The notes beneath the pieces were generated by a model. That model had not been told where the DNA came from. It saw nothing but the letters and a program-made list of their open reading frames with translations, and made no database searches. DNA of 64,000 bases from Ferrimonas gelatinilytica (lineage in GTDB: Bacteria; Pseudomonadota; Gammaproteobacteria; Enterobacterales; Shewanellaceae). The stretch lies in contig NZ_BAABLF010000027.1 of NCBI RefSeq assembly GCF_039544205.1, forward strand, positions 15,562-79,561, written 5' to 3'. Below are positions 9,077 through 18,040 of the stretch, in pieces (the stretch's first letter is position 1; each line of letters starts with the position of its first letter). A program made the translations under genes and the position numbers.

Positions 9077-9979
9077 ATGGCTGCCCATACCCGACATGCC
9101 CATCTGGCCCTGCTGCTGTACGCACTGCTGATCAGCACCTCCTTCCCCCTGGCCAGCTACCTTGGGGAGCGCTATCCCCCTCTGCTGACCACGCTGCTGC
9201 GTTTCATCCTGGCCGCCGCCGGGTTTGTGCTGCTGATGGCCCGCGCGCGGCAGCTGCAATGGCCGGGGTGGCGGGCACTGGGCCGCTATGCGCTCATCAG
9301 CTTGCCGCTGACCGGCTTTTTCCTGCTGATGTTCCGAGCCGGCCAAAGTGCGACGCCACTGGCGATGGGTAGCCTGGCAACCCTGGTGCCACTGCTCAGC
9401 TGCTTGCTGGGCTGGCTTTGCTGGCGGGTGGCACCCACGGCCCAGCGCCTGCTGGCGCTGACGCTGGGGGCCCTCGGAGCGATTTGGGTGCTCACCGCCG
9501 GTGACCTGACCCAGCTTGGCGCCGACGGTTGGCCCGAGGGCAACAGTGAGTTCCTACTGGCCTGTGGCCTGATGGCCGGCTACCCGTTGACCCTCAAGCA
9601 ACTGCACCGCGGGGAGCCGATGCTTACGATCACCGGGTGGTCACTCATCACCGGGACAGGATGGCTGCTGCTGGCGGCCGGCTTCGATCCGCCGCCATGG
9701 CGCTGGCCCGATGGTGGCTCACTCCTGGCGATCCTCTGGCTGGCCCTGTTTACCACCATGTTAACCTTCTACCTGTTCCAGGCGGCCAGCCTGGTGGTGG
9801 GAGGGAGCAGCGCCCATGCCTACAGCTTGTTGATGCCGGCGCTGGTGTTGATGCTGGAAGCGGCGATCGGCCAGAGAGTGCCCCACTGGAGCCTGCTCCC
9901 GGGTCTGGCGCTGACCCTACTGGCACTGGCCTGGTTGCTGAAGATGGATCACCAGCCCCACAGCGAGCGACGAATTTGA
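9077..9979 (+). CDS. DMT-superfamily (EamA-type) inner-membrane transporter
   Basis: 300 residues made almost wholly of hydrophobic helices; about ten membrane segments can be drawn, in two five-helix halves (about 8-145 and 150-290), as in EamA drug/metabolite exporters. The first helix LLLYALLISTSFPLASYL and the loop MFRAGQSATPLAMGSLATLVP resemble the first EamA unit. A clear ribosome site (AAGGAG) is placed before the ATG at 9077. Such proteins export amino acids or other small metabolites; the substrate here cannot be told. It stands between glmU and the atp operon and ends at a shared terminator with atpC. Confidence 0.88.
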   Translation: MAAHTRHAHLALLLYALLISTSFPLASYLGERYPPLLTTLLRFILAAAGFVLLMARARQLQWPGWRALGRYALISLPLTGFFLLMFRAGQSATPLAMGSLATLVPLLSCLLGWLCWRVAPTAQRLLALTLGALGAIWVLTAGDLTQLGADGWPEGNSEFLLACGLMAGYPLTLKQLHRGEPMLTITGWSLITGTGWLLLAAGFDPPPWRWPDGGSLLAILWLALFTTMLTFYLFQAASLVVGGSSAHAYSLLMPALVLMLEAAIGQRVPHWSLLPGLALTLLALAWLLKMDHQPHSERRI

Positions 9980-9984
9980 GCCAT

Positions 9985-10014
9985 AAAAAAAGCGCCGCGA
10001 ATGCGGCGCTTTTT
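9985..10014. terminator. Bidirectional terminator between the EamA gene and atpC
   Basis: Stem AGCGCCGC (9991-9998) with GCGGCGCT (10003-10010), loop GAAT, flanked by an A-run on the left and T-run on the right. It serves the two convergent genes. Confidence 0.93.
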
Positions 10015-10026
10015 CTGATGGATAGC

Positions 10027-10452
10027 TTACTTACTCAGGTGCTTACGGATGGTTTCCACCACTCGCAACTGCGCCAGTGCGCGTTCAAGCTCAATCTGTG
10101 CTGCATCGTAATCAAAGTCGACGCCGGCGTGGGCGATGCGCTCCTGTGCGGCACGCTTGGCCTCACGAGCCGCTTCCACGTCGATATCTTCTGCACGGAT
10201 GGCCACATCGGCCATCACGATCACGGAGTTCGGCTGGACCTCAAGGATCCCCCCGGACAGGTAGATCATCTCTTCCTTTCCGTGTTGCTTTACGATGCGG
10301 ACCATACCGGGCTTGATGGCAGTCAGCAGCGGAACGTGACCCGGTAAGATCCCGAGTTCGCCTTCGATACCGGTGACCTGTACGGTTTCAACGAGTCCTG
10401 AGAACAGCTTCTCGTGTGCGCTGACCACATCCAGGTGAACAGTCATTGCCAT
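10027..10452 (-). CDS. atpC: ATP synthase F1 epsilon subunit AtpC
   Basis: 141 residues. The start MAMTVHLDVVSAHEKLFSG and the middle GILPGHVPLLTAIKPGMV are typical of the epsilon beta-sandwich (about 1-88). The C-terminal helical hairpin (about 90-139) acts as a brake on ATP hydrolysis. The subunit joins gamma in the central stalk. A good GGAGG ribosome site precedes the start. It is the last gene of the operon, 18 bp after atpD, and ends at a strong bidirectional terminator. Confidence 0.97.
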   Translation of the reverse strand: MAMTVHLDVVSAHEKLFSGLVETVQVTGIEGELGILPGHVPLLTAIKPGMVRIVKQHGKEEMIYLSGGILEVQPNSVIVMADVAIRAEDIDVEAAREAKRAAQERIAHAGVDFDYDAAQIELERALAQLRVVETIRKHLSK

Positions 10453-10470
10453 CTTATCCTCCCGGAAAGA

Positions 10471-11853
10471 TTAAAGGTTCTTACCCTTCTCGACCGCTTC
10501 GTCGATGCTACCAACCATGTAGAAGGCCTGCTCCGGCAGGTGATCGTACTCACCGGCCAGGATGCCTTTAAAGCCGTGGATGGTTTCCTTGAGCGAAACG
10601 AACTTACCCGGAGAACCGGTAAAGACCTCTGCTACGAAGAACGGCTGAGACAGGAAGCGCTCGATCTTACGGGCACGTTCCACCACCAGCTTGTCGTCTT
10701 CGGACAGTTCGTCCATACCCAGGATCGCGATGATGTCCTTCAGCTCCTTGTAGCGCTGCAGAACGGTCTGCACACCACGAGCCACATCATAGTGCTCCTG
10801 ACCAATGACCAGCGGATCCAGCTGACGGGAGCTGGAATCGAGCGGGTCGATGGCGGGGTAGATACCGCGGGCAGCGATATCACGGCTCAGTACCACGGTC
10901 GCATCCAAGTGGGCGAAGGTGGTGGCCGGGGAGGGGTCGGTCAAGTCATCTGCAGGCACGTAGACCGCCTGAACGGAGGTGATGGAGCCGGTCTTGGTGG
11001 AAGCAATACGCTCCTGCAGGACACCCATCTCTTCCGCCAGCGTCGGCTGGTAACCTACCGCAGAGGGCATACGGCCCAGCAGAGCGGATACTTCAGTACC
11101 GGCCAGGGTGTAACGATAGATGTTGTCGACAAACAACAGTACGTCACGTCCCTCATCACGGAACTTCTCCGCCATGGTCAGACCGGTCAGGGCCACGCGC
11201 AGACGGTTACCCGGCGGCTCGTTCATCTGACCGTAAACCAGAGATACTTTGTCCAGTACGTTGGACTCTTTCATCTCGTGGTAGAAATCGTTCCCTTCAC
11301 GGGTACGCTCACCCACACCGGCAAACACGGAGTAACCGGAGCTTTCTACCGCGATGTTACGGATCAGCTCCATCATGTTGACGGTTTTACCTACGCCGGC
11401 GCCGCCAAACAGACCCACCTTACCGCCTTTAGCGAAGGGGCAGACCAGGTCGATCACCTTGATGCCGGTTTCCAGCAGCTCGGTGGCGGAAGACTGATCT
11501 TCGTAGCTCGGTGCAGCGCGGTGGATGGCCCAACGCTCCTCTTCACCGATTTCACCGGCTTCGTCGATGGGCTCACCCAGGACGTTCATAATACGACCTA
11601 GGGTCGCAGTGCCCACCGGAACCTCAATGGCTTTACCGGTGTTGGTCACTTTCAGGCCACGACGCAAACCTTCTGACGCACCCATTGCGATGGTACGGAC
11701 TACGCCGCCGCCCAGCTGCTGCTGAACTTCCAGCACCAGGCTGGCGTCATCGTGGGCGACGTTCAGGGCGTCGTATACCTTAGGAACGGCGTCTTGCGGA
11801 AACTCCACGTCGACAACCGCGCCAATCACCTGAACAACAGTACCTGTGCTCAT
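10471..11853 (-). CDS. atpD: ATP synthase F1 beta subunit AtpD
   Basis: 460 residues, standard length. This is the catalytic subunit that makes ATP in the F1 head. The Walker A loop is GGAGVGKTVNMMEL at about 149-162. GERTREGNDFYHEM carries the catalytic Glu region, and the Walker B strand is LLFVDNIYRYTLAG. The VDPLDSSSRQLDP signature is of the F-type alpha/beta kind, read here as IDPLDSSSRQLDP. Gene order atpA-atpG-atpD-atpC is the usual one. It begins 33 bp after atpG. Confidence 0.99.
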   Translation of the reverse strand: MSTGTVVQVIGAVVDVEFPQDAVPKVYDALNVAHDDASLVLEVQQQLGGGVVRTIAMGASEGLRRGLKVTNTGKAIEVPVGTATLGRIMNVLGEPIDEAGEIGEEERWAIHRAAPSYEDQSSATELLETGIKVIDLVCPFAKGGKVGLFGGAGVGKTVNMMELIRNIAVESSGYSVFAGVGERTREGNDFYHEMKESNVLDKVSLVYGQMNEPPGNRLRVALTGLTMAEKFRDEGRDVLLFVDNIYRYTLAGTEVSALLGRMPSAVGYQPTLAEEMGVLQERIASTKTGSITSVQAVYVPADDLTDPSPATTFAHLDATVVLSRDIAARGIYPAIDPLDSSSRQLDPLVIGQEHYDVARGVQTVLQRYKELKDIIAILGMDELSEDDKLVVERARKIERFLSQPFFVAEVFTGSPGKFVSLKETIHGFKGILAGEYDHLPEQAFYMVGSIDEAVEKGKNL

Positions 11854-11886
11854 GATTTTTCCTCTGATTCTGTCAAAAGCGTTGCC

Positions 11887-12750
11887 TTAAACCGCCGCAG
11901 CACCGGCACAAATCTCGCTCAGTTCCTGCGTAATCGCAGCCTGACGAGCCTTGTTGTATACCAGTTGCAGATCATCGACCAGGCCTTCAGCGTTATCGGT
12001 CGCGGCTTTCATCGCTACCATACGCGCGGCCTGTTCAGACGCGACATTTTCCACCACCCCCTGGTAAACCACGGACTCGACGTAGCGCACCAGCAGCTTA
12101 TCGAGCAGCTGCTTGGGGCTATCCGGCTCATACACGTAGTCCCAGGTATGGGGGGCTTCCTGCTTGTCGCTTTTGGGCAACGGCAGCAGTTGATCGATCA
12201 CCGGATCCTGCTTCATGGTGTTTACAAATTGGTTGTACACCAGGTAGAGGCGGTCCAGTTTGCCCTCGTCGTAAGCATCCAGCATCACTTTGACGGAACC
12301 GATCAAGTCGGTCAGGGTCGGCTCATCGCCAAACCCGGAGGCCTGTGCAACGACCTCCCCGCCATAACTCTGGAAGAAACCGGCGGCCTTGGTGCCGATG
12401 GCAGCGAACTGCACATTGGCGCCCTTGGCCTTCCAGGCTGCAGCTCCCTTCACCACCTGCTTGAACAGGTTGATGTTAAGGCCGCCACAGAGGCCACGGT
12501 CCGTGGAGATAACGATGTATCCCACGTTCTTGGCCTCGCGCTCTTCCAGGTAAGGATGCTTGTACTCGAGAGAGCCCTGCGCGATGTGACCGATCACCTT
12601 ACGCATGCTGTCTGCATAGGGACGGCTGGCATTCATGCGCTCCTGCGCATGACGCATCTTGGATGCGGCCACCATCTGCATTGCAGACGTGATCTTCTGA
12701 GTGCTTTTCACACTCGCGATCTTGGTACGGATCTCTTTAGCGCCGGACAT
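11887..12750 (-). CDS. atpG: ATP synthase F1 gamma subunit AtpG
   Basis: 287 residues. The rotating central shaft of F1. The N-terminal coiled-coil helix reads AKEIRTKIASVKSTQKITSAMQMVAASKM, the hallmark of the family, and the C-terminal helix ends in NKARQAAITQELSEICAGAAAV. The middle Rossmann-like part contains STDRGLCGGLN. It lies 20 bp after atpA and 33 bp before atpD, consistent with one transcript. Confidence 0.98.
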   Translation of the reverse strand: MSGAKEIRTKIASVKSTQKITSAMQMVAASKMRHAQERMNASRPYADSMRKVIGHIAQGSLEYKHPYLEEREAKNVGYIVISTDRGLCGGLNINLFKQVVKGAAAWKAKGANVQFAAIGTKAAGFFQSYGGEVVAQASGFGDEPTLTDLIGSVKVMLDAYDEGKLDRLYLVYNQFVNTMKQDPVIDQLLPLPKSDKQEAPHTWDYVYEPDSPKQLLDKLLVRYVESVVYQGVVENVASEQAARMVAMKAATDNAEGLVDDLQLVYNKARQAAITQELSEICAGAAAV

Positions 12751-12770
12751 CTCTTACTCTCCTTGACCTG

Positions 12771-14312
12771 TTACCAGGTTTGAGTGGCAATGAACTGATC
12801 CAGTGCGGACTGCAGCTGAGCTTCGATGTCGGAGTTGTAGTCTCCTTTCTCGTTGATCAGGGCAATCAAGTCCGCGTGCTGACTGTTCATGTAGGAAAGC
12901 AGAGAGGTTTCGAAGTCACCGATCTTGGCCACTTCGACGGACTTCAGGAAGCCCTTCTCGGCTGCGAAAATCACGACACCCTGTTCGGCTACGCTCATCG
13001 GAGAGTACTGCTTCTGCTTCATCAGCTCGGTAACGCGCTCACCATGCTCCAGCTGGGCACGGGTCGCCTCATCCAGGTCAGAAGAGAACTGGGCGAAGGC
13101 CGCGAGTTCGCGGTACTGAGCCAGGGCGGTACGGATACCACCGGACAGCTTCTTGATGATCTTCGTCTGAGCGGCGCCACCCACACGGGATACGGAGATC
13201 CCCGGGTTAACAGCAGGGCGCAGACCGGCGTTAAACAGGTCGGTTTCCAGGAAGATCTGGCCGTCGGTGATGGAGATCACGTTGGTCGGAACGAATGCGG
13301 AAACGTCGCCAGCCTGGGTTTCGATGATCGGCAGAGCGGTCAGAGAACCGGTTTTGCCTTTCACTTCGCCGTTGGTGAACTTCTCCACGTAATCCGCATT
13401 CACACGGGAGGCACGCTCCAGCAGGCGGGAGTGGAGGTAGAATACGTCACCCGGGAAAGCTTCACGGCCTGGCGGGCGGCGCAGCAGCAGGGAGATCTGA
13501 CGGTAAGCAACAGCCTGCTTGGACAGGTCATCGTATACGATCAGCGCATCTTCACCGCGGTCACGGAAGTACTCACCCATGGAGCAACCGGAGTAGGGCG
13601 CCAGGTACTGCAGAGCCGCCGCTTCGGACGCGGACGCCACGACAACGATGGTGTTTTGCAGGGCACCGTGCTCTTCCAGCTTGCGCACCACGTTGGCGAT
13701 GGTGGAGGCCTTCTGGCCTATCGCTACGTAGACACACTTAATGCCGGAATCACGCTGGTTGATGATGGCGTCGATGGCCATCGCGGTTTTACCGGTCTGA
13801 CGGTCACCAATGATCAGCTCACGCTGACCACGGCCAATCGGGATCATGGCGTCAACGGACTTGTAGCCGGTCTGAACAGGCTGGGCTACGCCTTCACGCT
13901 CAATAACACCCGGTGCAATCACCTCAACGGGGGAGAACCCATCGTTTTCGATAGCTCCCTTACCGTCGATCGGCTCGCCCAAGGTGTTGACCACGCGGCC
14001 CAACAGGCCACGGCCCACTGGCACTTCCAGAATACGGCCAGTGGATTTAACTTTTTCCCCTTCCGCCAGATCGGCGTAAGGACCCATCACAACAGCACCA
14101 ACGGAGTCACGCTCCAGGTTCAGTGCGATGGCAAAACGGTTGCCAGGCAGCTCGATCATCTCACCCTGCATCACATCGGCCAGGCCGTGGATACGGATGA
14201 TGCCATCGCTTACGGAAACGATGGTGCCTTCATTACGAGCTTCGCTGACAACATTGAACTGTTCAATACGGCTCTTGATCAGTTCACTGATTTCAGTGGA
14301 ATTCAGTTGCAT
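12771..14312 (-). CDS. atpA: ATP synthase F1 alpha subunit AtpA
   Basis: 513 residues from the ATG at 14312 (MQLNSTEISELIKSRI). An in-frame GTG two codons earlier (14318) is less likely, because the GGGG ribosome-site element fits the ATG spacing and the ATG gives the standard length. The non-catalytic nucleotide-binding subunit of F1. It has Walker A GDRQTGKTA at about 169-177, the DDLSKQAVAYRQ region, and the PGREAFPGDVFYLHSRLLERA signature. It alternates with beta in the hexameric head. 14 bp separate it from atpH. Confidence 0.98.
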   Translation of the reverse strand: MQLNSTEISELIKSRIEQFNVVSEARNEGTIVSVSDGIIRIHGLADVMQGEMIELPGNRFAIALNLERDSVGAVVMGPYADLAEGEKVKSTGRILEVPVGRGLLGRVVNTLGEPIDGKGAIENDGFSPVEVIAPGVIEREGVAQPVQTGYKSVDAMIPIGRGQRELIIGDRQTGKTAMAIDAIINQRDSGIKCVYVAIGQKASTIANVVRKLEEHGALQNTIVVVASASEAAALQYLAPYSGCSMGEYFRDRGEDALIVYDDLSKQAVAYRQISLLLRRPPGREAFPGDVFYLHSRLLERASRVNADYVEKFTNGEVKGKTGSLTALPIIETQAGDVSAFVPTNVISITDGQIFLETDLFNAGLRPAVNPGISVSRVGGAAQTKIIKKLSGGIRTALAQYRELAAFAQFSSDLDEATRAQLEHGERVTELMKQKQYSPMSVAEQGVVIFAAEKGFLKSVEVAKIGDFETSLLSYMNSQHADLIALINEKGDYNSDIEAQLQSALDQFIATQTW

Positions 14313-14326
14313 GCTCACATCCCCAA

Positions 14327-14860
14327 TTAGGATTGCAGCTTGTCGGCAAGGCGGCTGAGCTTGCCGCGTACCGACCCGTCGATCACGGTGTCACCACAAG
14401 TGATGATGACACCGGCGATCAGATCCGGGTTGACGCTGCAGTTCAGCTTCACTTTGCGTGCCAAACGTTGTTCCAACGACGCTGCGATTTTGGTCAGTTG
14501 CTCTTCGGACAGGACCTCGGCGGATTGAACCTCCGCAGTCAGCTCCTTCATCCACTCGTCGCGCAACAGCGCGAACTGGCGGGCAACCGCCGGCAGCGTC
14601 ACCAGGCGTCCATTTTCTGCCATCACCTTTACCAGGTTCTGGCCATGCTCATCGAGTTGCTCGCCACCGATCTTGATAAAGATATCGGCCAGCTGCTCGG
14701 CGTTGGTCTGACTGGACATCAGTTCCATCACGGTCTCATTGGCCGCAATTTCTGCCAGGAAACCCAGCATCTGTCCCCAGTCGTCCACCGCCTGCTTCTC
14801 GACGGCAAAATCGAAAGCGGCTTTGGCATAAGGGCGAGCAACAGTGGTCAATTCAGACAT
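14327..14860 (-). CDS. atpH: ATP synthase F1 delta subunit AtpH
   Basis: 177 residues, standard length. It forms the peripheral-stalk cap on top of F1. Start MSELTTVARPYAKAAFDFA is the conserved N-terminal helix. The C-terminal part (SVNPDLIAGVIITCGDTVIDGSVRGKLSRL) is the family signature that contacts subunit b. It sits between atpF (18 bp) and atpA (14 bp) in the operon. Confidence 0.98.
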   Translation of the reverse strand: MSELTTVARPYAKAAFDFAVEKQAVDDWGQMLGFLAEIAANETVMELMSSQTNAEQLADIFIKIGGEQLDEHGQNLVKVMAENGRLVTLPAVARQFALLRDEWMKELTAEVQSAEVLSEEQLTKIAASLEQRLARKVKLNCSVNPDLIAGVIITCGDTVIDGSVRGKLSRLADKLQS

Positions 14861-14878
14861 TTAGCCCTCTCCCTTTGC

Positions 14879-15349
14879 TTACAGTTCGTTAGCCAGCTTG
14901 TCGACAATGTCGCGGTGCGCGTTGGCATCAATGGAACGCTCCAGGATCTTCTCAGCACCCGCGACTGCCAGGGCAGCCACTTGGGCGCGCAGTTCATCCC
15001 GTGCGCGGTTACGTTCAGCTTCGATCTCGGCTTCGCCTTGGGCAATGATCTTGGCGCGAACCACCTCGGCTTCCGCCTTGGCTTCCTCGACAATGGCATT
15101 GCCTCGTTTGTTGGCCTGCTCAACGATCTCAGCCGCTTGTCCTTTGGCATCTTTGATCTGGTCTGACGCTTTTTGTTGCGCCAACTCCAGATTCTTGCCC
15201 GCGCGTTCCGCGCTGGCGAGGCCATCAGCAATCGTCTTCTGTCGTTCTTCGATGGCTGCCAGCAAGGGCGGCCATACGTACTTCATGCAGAACCAGACGA
15301 AGAGGATAAAAGCGATCAGCTGACCCAGTAAGGTCGCGTTGATAGTCAA
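14879..15349 (-). CDS. atpF: ATP synthase Fo subunit b AtpF (TTG start)
   Basis: 156 residues if started at the TTG at 15349, giving MTINATLLGQLIAF, which matches the family N-terminus and usual length. An AGGAG ribosome site lies 8 bases before this TTG. An ATG eight codons upstream (15373) overlaps that site and is a poor candidate. One N-terminal membrane helix (about 5-25, WFCMKYVWPPLL follows) leads into a long charged coiled coil rich in Glu, Lys and Ala. This is the peripheral stalk that holds F1 against rotation. It lies 72 bp after atpE. Confidence 0.95.
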   Translation of the reverse strand: MTINATLLGQLIAFILFVWFCMKYVWPPLLAAIEERQKTIADGLASAERAGKNLELAQQKASDQIKDAKGQAAEIVEQANKRGNAIVEEAKAEAEVVRAKIIAQGEAEIEAERNRARDELRAQVAALAVAGAEKILERSIDANAHRDIVDKLANEL

Positions 15350-15421
15350 AACGGCATCTCCTCTTAAATCCAATTCAAGCCTTGCGTACAGCGCAAGGCC
15401 CGGTCATCAGGATGGGATGCG

Positions 15422-15637
15422 TTATGCGAACAGCATGTACATGCCGATACCCACACCGATCATCGGTACGGCATCCAGCAGACCGGCGATGATGAACATC
15501 TTGGTTTGCAGGGTCGGGGCCATTTCCGGCTGACGGGCACAGGCTTCCAGGAACTTACCACCCAACAGACCGAAACCGATGGCAGTGGCCATGGCACAGA
15601 TACCGATCAGAAAAGCAACAGCGAAATAGGATTCCAT
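15422..15637 (-). CDS. atpE: ATP synthase Fo subunit c AtpE
   Basis: 71 residues, two membrane helices joined by the polar ARQP loop (35-37 region). The proton-binding carboxylate is Asp55 in GLLDAVPMIG of helix 2. The Gln and Glu-Ser residues used by sodium-type c rings are absent, so this looks like a proton ring. It is a little shorter than E. coli subunit c (79) because the N-terminus is shorter. It forms the rotor ring in the inner membrane, between atpB (48 bp upstream) and atpF. Confidence 0.97.
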   Translation of the reverse strand: MESYFAVAFLIGICAMATAIGFGLLGGKFLEACARQPEMAPTLQTKMFIIAGLLDAVPMIGVGIGMYMLFA

Positions 15638-15685
15638 GAGTCTCTCCAGATAGTTAAGCTTAAACTAACTTATTGATGTTATTGA

Positions 15686-16510
15686 TTAATGGTCTTCACT
15701 TGCCATGCTGAGATACACAATCGTCAGCATCATGAAGATGAAGGCCTGAAGCACGATTACCAGAATGTGGAAAATTGCCCAAAGTATGTGCAACGCCACG
15801 CCCAGAGAACCGAGCACCACACCGCCGCTGTAAACCAGCGCGATGAGGACGAAGATCAATTCACCCGCGTACAGGTTACCGAACAGACGAAGCGCCAATG
15901 AGATGGGTTTCGCCAGCAGGGTGACCGATTCGAGGACGAAATTGAACGGGATCATTACTGGGTGGTTGAACGGTTGGAGGGTCAACTCCTTCGCAAACCC
16001 CTTGACGCCTTTCACTTTGATACTGGTGAAGATCACCGTCAAAAAGACACCAAGCGCCAATGCTGCGGTGATGTTCAAGTCGGTCGTTGGAACGATCTTG
16101 AAGTACTCAACACCAGTCGCCCACATGATGGCGTTGGGGATGAAGTCCACAGGGATAAGATCCATCAGGTTCATCAGGAAAACCCAGACGAAGATGGTCA
16201 AAGCCATGGGAGCTACAACGGGGTTGCGGCCGTGGAACACATCCTTCACGGAGTTGTTCACAAACTCCACCAGGATCTCGATAAAGCATTGCAGCTTACC
16301 GGGAACGCCAGTGGTCGCTTTTTTCGCTACGGAGCGAAACAGCCACAGGAAGAGGAGACCTAAGCCAACCGCGAACAGCAATGAATCGACGTGCCATACC
16401 CAGAACCCCGCCTCTTTACAGGCATAGTTCCACCCAAGACCGGAGTCGGTGGAGCAGACCTGCAAATTGGTCAAGTGGTGCTGGATGTATTCCTGAGGAG
16501 TAGCAGCCAT
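15686..16510 (-). CDS. atpB: ATP synthase Fo subunit a AtpB
   Basis: 274 residues with five or six hydrophobic helices. The essential Arg is in SLALRLFGNLYAGELI (about 210-225), which faces the c ring to carry protons. The last helix region reads LQAFIFMMLTIVYLSMA. It is the first intact gene of the atp operon. No atpI precedes it, although a promoter-like sequence sits about 410 bases upstream (16923-16950). Confidence 0.98.
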   Translation of the reverse strand: MAATPQEYIQHHLTNLQVCSTDSGLGWNYACKEAGFWVWHVDSLLFAVGLGLLFLWLFRSVAKKATTGVPGKLQCFIEILVEFVNNSVKDVFHGRNPVVAPMALTIFVWVFLMNLMDLIPVDFIPNAIMWATGVEYFKIVPTTDLNITAALALGVFLTVIFTSIKVKGVKGFAKELTLQPFNHPVMIPFNFVLESVTLLAKPISLALRLFGNLYAGELIFVLIALVYSGGVVLGSLGVALHILWAIFHILVIVLQAFIFMMLTIVYLSMASEDH

Positions 16511-16922
16511 TATTCATCTCATTTGTTTTTGTTGAAAAAACAAAGTTGCTGCCCATAGTGTGTCCCGAGACGCTATAGCGTCGTCCGGACGCACCCTGGT
16601 TAGCATCAGCTTTTATCGAATCCTATCCGAACAGACCCGAAGGCCGATTCGCCGCCACTGGAGATCAGCGACCGCTAAGGAATGCGATACAGATCGAGCG
16701 CCTAGACGTTAAAACATCGAAAAACGACGCTTAGCTTTACCCAGGTACCCGAAATACGCAGCACCAGCTCATCATCAACGAACCAAGCCACGACAAAAGC
16801 AGAGGTTGAGGTACAACCGCGCTCCCTCGCAGAGACTGGATTTCGCTTGAAACGAGCCCGCTTCCTGCGTTTTTAACAATCCCGCAAAGCAACAGCAGGG
16901 CGGGACTGAAAAATCATGCGAA

Positions 16923-16950
16923 AGTATACCGGCTTATGCCCCCGATGCAA
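16923..16950 (-). promoter_or_regulatory. Probable sigma70 promoter of the atp operon
   Basis: On the minus strand: TTGCAT (16950-16945), 16-base spacer, TATACT (16928-16923). Transcription would start near 16916 and give a leader of about 400 bases before atpB. Confidence 0.55.
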
Positions 16951-17073
16951 CAAAACACGGCGGATTGACGGTATCTCACGTCACGTTTGCATCATGATTT
17001 GTGATCCAGCCAGGACGCCAGCACTTCGAATTGCAAAACGTTAAAATTCAGTACAGATTTGGAATCGGCAAAT

Positions 17074-17098
17074 GAAAAACGAGCCTTTCGGCTCGTTT
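17074..17098 (-). terminator. Terminator after parB
   Basis: Stem AAACGAGCC (17077-17085) with GGCTCGTTT (17090-17098). Read on the minus strand it runs into TTTTTCATTT. It follows the parB stop by about 30 bases. Confidence 0.85.
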
Positions 17099-17126
17099 CA
17101 TTGTGGTGGCTAGTAAATTTGCTCCG

Positions 17127-18023
17127 TTACTCCTCCCGGGAGGGGGCAATTTTGCTGAGGATCCCATCCAGCTGATCCAGGTCCCGGTAGCTGATCACCA
17201 GCTTCCCTTTTCCCTTGTTGCCGTGATTGATGGCAACTTCGGCCCCGAGATTTTCGGTCAGGCGTTGCGCCAGGGCCTGAATGTCCGGATCCACCCGCTT
17301 TTCCGGCTTCGCCGGCGTCGGTGTCTGTACCTTCTGTACCAGCCGTTCGGTTTCCCTCACGTTCAGGCCTTTGGCCACCACCTGGCGGGCCACCAGGTTC
17401 TGCTCATCGCCGCTCAAGGCCAACAGCGCCCTGGCGTGGCCCATCTCAAGGTCCCCGTGCTCCAACAGGGTTTTCACCTCATCATTGAGGTGATTCAGGC
17501 GCAGCAGGTTGGTGACTGTGGTGCGGGACTTTCCCACCGCTTCGGCCACCTGGGCATGAGTGAGATCAAACTCATCCGCCAGGCGCTTAAGCGCGATCGC
17601 TTCCTCCATGGCGTTGAGATCTTCCCGCTGGATGTTCTCAATCAGGGCGATGGCGATAGCGGCGTTATCATCAACCTGCTTGAGCAGGCAGGGAACTGTC
17701 TCCAGACCCGCCATCTGTGCGGCGCGCCAACGTCGCTCGCCGGCAATGATCTCGTAACGATCGCCGCTGAGTTGACGGACCACGACAGGTTGGATCACGC
17801 CCTGTGACCGGATGGAGGCCGCGAGTTCCTCCAGTGCCTCCGCCGACATGTCACGACGGGGCTGGTACTGTCCGGCGCGCAGTGCGGTGACCGACAGACG
17901 GGTCAACTCCGATGGTGGCAGTTCAGGGCGAAGTGATTCTTTCTGATCGCTCAGCGCCATCGACTGGCTGCTGCCCAACAAGGCATCCAGCCCTTTGCCC
18001 AATCCACGTTTTCTCAACGACAT
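17127..18023 (-). CDS. parB: Chromosome-partitioning protein ParB
   Basis: 298 residues. It binds parS sites and spreads as a CTP-dependent clamp to build the partition complex at the origin. The N-terminal GLGKGLDALLG motif is the ParA-contacting end. QPRRDMSAEALEELAASI and AGERRWRAAQ make up the CTP-binding domain (about 50-130), with a helix-turn-helix after it (LTHAQVAEAVGKSRTTVTNLLRL, about 150-172) and a C-terminal dimer domain (NKGKGKLVISYRDLDQLD). It is 17 bp after parA. Three sequences matching parS occur 12-22 kb away in this window (30.3, 32.8 and 39.2 kb). Confidence 0.98.
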   Translation of the reverse strand: MSLRKRGLGKGLDALLGSSQSMALSDQKESLRPELPPSELTRLSVTALRAGQYQPRRDMSAEALEELAASIRSQGVIQPVVVRQLSGDRYEIIAGERRWRAAQMAGLETVPCLLKQVDDNAAIAIALIENIQREDLNAMEEAIALKRLADEFDLTHAQVAEAVGKSRTTVTNLLRLNHLNDEVKTLLEHGDLEMGHARALLALSGDEQNLVARQVVAKGLNVRETERLVQKVQTPTPAKPEKRVDPDIQALAQRLTENLGAEVAINHGNKGKGKLVISYRDLDQLDGILSKIAPSREE

Positions 18024-18040
18024 CGGCTTCCTCTTTGACG

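Larger units (their letters stand above)
16511..17126. other. 616-bp gap between atpB and parB with no intact atpI
   Basis: In Shewanella-like and enteric genomes a gene atpI of about 125 codons usually sits here. No open frame of that size exists on the minus strand. Items seen: palindromes GACGCTATAGCGTC (16569-16582) and GTCCGGAC (16583-16590), a promoter-like TTGCAT-16-TATACT (16950-16923), and the parB terminator (17074-17098). The minus-strand frame near 16720-16770 reads AYFGYLGKAKRRF after three stops in a row, faintly like the central part of AtpI. That resemblance is weak. Confidence 0.6.

Noticed and set aside
12780..14330. A 516-codon open frame opposite atpA
   Set aside because: Shadow of atpA with no family motifs.
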